A DNA stretch of 64,000 nt from an uncultured Lachnospiraceae bacterium. GTDB taxonomy: Bacteria; Bacillota; Clostridia; Lachnospirales; Lachnospiraceae. The stretch spans positions 1 to 64,000 of the forward strand of contig CANRFZ010000013.1 of assembly GCA_947630025.1 (NCBI GenBank), in the 5' to 3' direction. The translations under genes were made by a program, and so were the position numbers. Position 1 is the first letter of the stretch, and the number at the start of each line of letters is the position of its first letter. The notes under the pieces were generated by a model. The model did no database searches, was not told where the DNA came from, and saw only the letters and a program-made list of their open reading frames with translations. Of this stretch, positions 62,220-64,000 are shown piece by piece.

Positions 62220-62259
62220 AAAAAAGATCGCAAAGAAACGCACATACGCGCCTTTGCGA
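62220..62259 (-). terminator. Terminator-like hairpin in the gltB leader
   Basis: Minus strand stem TCGCAAAG/CTTTGCGA (62228-62235 with 62252-62259), then six Ts (62220-62225). It starts about 5 bases after the expected transcription start, like the hairpin in the liv leader. It could also end the upstream CPBP transcript. Confidence 0.75.
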
Positions 62260-62270
62260 CCTGCAAGCCT

Positions 62271-62299
62271 ACTATACACCCATTTTCTTTATTTGTAAA
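62271..62299 (-). promoter_or_regulatory. Sigma-A promoter of gltBD
   Basis: Minus strand TTTACA (62294-62299), 17-base spacer, TATAGT (62271-62276). Start expected near 62264, 150 bases before gltB. Confidence 0.7.
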
Positions 62300-62409
62300 T
62301 ATAGACTTTTTGTGGAGTTGTCAGATAATTTGACTATTTCAATTATTTTCCTGTTATTGTCTGATAATAATAGGAATTTTTCTTGCCATTTCAAGTATCC
62401 GATACAATT

Positions 62410-63111
62410 TCAGCCCAGCATAACCGCCGCCAGATAGACAGTCAAATTCGCCATTCCGTGGAAAACGCAGGGGAAATAAAAGCGGCCGCCCTTTTCATAG
62501 GCAAAGGCGATCAGCAGCCCCATGCACGCGGCGTAGAGGCCCTGCACCATATTGCCGTGGAATAGGCCGAACAGAAGTGCCGACGCCACGGCTGCGGAGA
62601 CGGCGCCCTGATCCTGCCGCAGTCTGTTATAAATGATCCCGCGAAACACGATTTCCTCGCACACCGGCGACACGACGCCGTAGAGCACGATTCCCAGCCA
62701 CACCGGAACGGCGTACTGCTGCGCCTCGATCTGCCGATAGGCGTCGGAATACCGTGTCAGGCCGCTCAGCGAAAATAGCCCGTTGAGCGCCGCCGAAGCT
62801 GCCGACGCCAGCGCTATAAATGCCGCCAGCCGCCGGAGCCGGACAGACCGGCTCTCCGTTTCCGGATTCCTAGTGGAACGCTCCCGCAGCTCCGCCCGGA
62901 GCATCGGCAGGAGCGGCAGCGCGCCCAGAACCATCGAAGTGCCATTGACTATTCCGGTCATCACATTCCCGCCGTCTGTGCCAAGAACCGCCGTTCCTGC
63001 GGCGATACCCGCCATAGCGTCCACTGCTGCCGTCAATAGCAGATAGGCCGCCGAGCGGACAATATAGTATACGAAGAACGGTTTCAGCACCGCCCAAAGT
63101 TTCCGAAGCAT
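62410..63111 (-). CDS. CPBP-family intramembrane metalloprotease
   Basis: 233 residues with about seven hydrophobic segments. CAAX/Abi motifs: CEEIVFRGIIYNRLR (motif 1, EExxxR), FGLFHGNMVQGLYA (motif 2) and FHGMAN. Start ATG 63111 with AGGAGG upstream; further in-frame codons upstream lack a site. These proteins act in bacteriocin immunity or membrane protein maturation; the target here is unknown. Confidence 0.88.
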   Translation of the reverse strand: MLRKLWAVLKPFFVYYIVRSAAYLLLTAAVDAMAGIAAGTAVLGTDGGNVMTGIVNGTSMVLGALPLLPMLRAELRERSTRNPETESRSVRLRRLAAFIALASAASAALNGLFSLSGLTRYSDAYRQIEAQQYAVPVWLGIVLYGVVSPVCEEIVFRGIIYNRLRQDQGAVSAAVASALLFGLFHGNMVQGLYAACMGLLIAFAYEKGGRFYFPCVFHGMANLTVYLAAVMLG

Positions 63112-63199
63112 CCTCTGCCTCCTATACATACCGTGTCTGCACGGCGTTTCTGCGTACCGCATCTGCACACCGCTGCCACACCTCTATCGGCACATGGTA

Positions 63200-64000
63200 T
63201 CACGCGCGCCCGCCGTACAACTGCTCCAATAACTCCGCTACCGCGCCTTTTTTCGTCGTCATCCGGGCAAAAAAGGCATTGACCTTCTCCCCAATGACCG
63301 TGGCGGTCAAATCCACGCCGAAAATATCCCTGCGCCGCAGAATAGGCGCGGTGACACCAGCAACGTCAAAACTGCCGCCCAGCCGGACTCCCGCAAGCAG
63401 CGGCGTCAAAGTATCCAAAAGCGGATCAGGGCTGACCGCAAACGGCTGCCCCGCATCGTCAATCCCCATCAGATAGCGCAGCCATCCCGCAAGCGCCAGC
63501 GGAATGCCCTCCAGTTCCTCCGCCCGCAGATGCCCGGAGGACAGATAGGTCTTAATCGTCTCTCCGAAGCGGATCGGGAGCTTCTGGGAAGTGTCCGTGG
63601 CGATTCTCTGGGGCGTGTCCGGCAGGAACGGATTCGGCAGGCGCTTCGTCAGCACCTCGTCCAGAAACCGCTGCGGATTTAAAATTCCCGGATCGGCGGC
63701 TGCGGGCAGCCCTTCCTGCCAGCCGATCCGCCTGACCAGACCGCAGAGCGCTGGATTTTTCATCTCCTCGGAAATGCGGTGATACCCCAGCAGGCATCCG
63801 AACACCGCCAGCGCGGTGTGCAGCGGGTTCAGACACGTGCAGACCTTCATCTTCTCCGCGCTGTCCACCGTCTCCCGTGAGGCAAAGAGCACTCCCACGT
63901 CTTCCAGCGGCGGCCTGCCGTTAGGGAACGCATCCTCGATCACCAGATATTGACATTCCTCCGCGTTGACAAAAGGCGCCGTCCACGTGCCGCGGGCCGT
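63200..64000 (-). CDS. Mannitol dehydrogenase family, fructuronate/tagaturonate reductase type (partial)
   Basis: C-terminal 266 residues; the frame is open to the window edge, so the N-terminal NAD-binding domain lies outside. Seen: VIEDAFPNGRPPLED and the catalytic KMKVCTCLNPLHTALAVFG with the family KxxxLNxxHT pattern. UxuB-type D-mannonate oxidoreductase is most likely; tagaturonate reductase is possible. Either places it in hexuronate catabolism. Confidence 0.85.
   Translation of the reverse strand, partial: TARGTWTAPFVNAEECQYLVIEDAFPNGRPPLEDVGVLFASRETVDSAEKMKVCTCLNPLHTALAVFGCLLGYHRISEEMKNPALCGLVRRIGWQEGLPAAADPGILNPQRFLDEVLTKRLPNPFLPDTPQRIATDTSQKLPIRFGETIKTYLSSGHLRAEELEGIPLALAGWLRYLMGIDDAGQPFAVSPDPLLDTLTPLLAGVRLGGSFDVAGVTAPILRRRDIFGVDLTATVIGEKVNAFFARMTTKKGAVAELLEQLYGGRA

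Overview
The window looks like chromosomal DNA from a GC-rich, spore-forming member of the Clostridia, most likely Lachnospiraceae. The grounds are a complete spoIIAA-spoIIAB-sigF operon followed by spoVAA-spoVAB-spoVAC, a T-box leader in front of valS, strong AGGAGG-type ribosome binding sites, sigma-A promoters of the TTGACA-17-TATAGT kind, and Clostridia-type families (FapA/DUF342, DUF6465, PadR-DUF1700-DUF4097-PspC). No species can be named from the sequence alone. No tRNA, rRNA, CRISPR array, phage or intact insertion sequence was seen.

Layout. 60-13868 (minus): an anaerobic cobalamin cluster reading cbiD, cbiF (fused to a GH26 glycosidase), cbiG, cbiH, a giant cbiJ-cbiE-cbiT-cbiA fusion, cobT, cobU, cobS, then an EF-G/TetM-like GTPase. 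The cluster is full of short tandem repeats, both between genes and in frame inside them. 13978-17547 (minus): forespore sigma-F operon and part of the spoVA operon. 17750-25595 (minus): zinc-ribbon/TPR membrane protein, folC, a FapA-family protein, and valS with its T-box. 25592-28562: HD-GYP signalling protein with a poly-G tract inside its likely promoter, and a divergent ECF vitamin-uptake S component. 28575-31665 (minus): PadR-regulated envelope-type operon plus a response-regulator remnant. 31813-34041 (plus): trkH-trkA potassium uptake with a strongly folded intercistronic element. 34043-35037: small genes and a recombinase relic. 35089-40891 (minus): manA, a cellobiose/mannobiose 2-epimerase-type gene, and a heterodimeric ABC exporter. 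40992-46120 (minus): liv branched-chain amino-acid transporter. 46208-55924: GH13 glycosidase, nfo, nuclease-helicase fusion, HPr-like protein, asnA, nagA, serine hydrolase, nitroreductase. 56047-64000 (minus): gltD-gltB, CPBP protease and the end of a fructuronate reductase-type gene.

How the genes fit together. The cobalamin genes cover most ring modifications and the nucleotide-loop steps of the anaerobic pathway, but cbiK/X, cbiL, cbiC, cbiP, cbiB and cobD are not here and must be elsewhere if the pathway is complete. GH26, the 2-epimerase and ManA would together fit beta-mannan use, and GH13, NagA and the UxuB-type enzyme add further sugar catabolism. Nitrogen metabolism is represented by gltBD, asnA and liv.

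The observations I consider most unusual are the CbiF-GH26 fusion with a Shine-Dalgarno-like sequence in its linker, the four-domain CbiJ-E-T-A fusion, the repeat invasion of the cobalamin cluster, the homopolymer in the HD-GYP promoter spacer, the possible pseudoknot in front of trkA, and promoter-proximal terminator hairpins in the liv and glt leaders.
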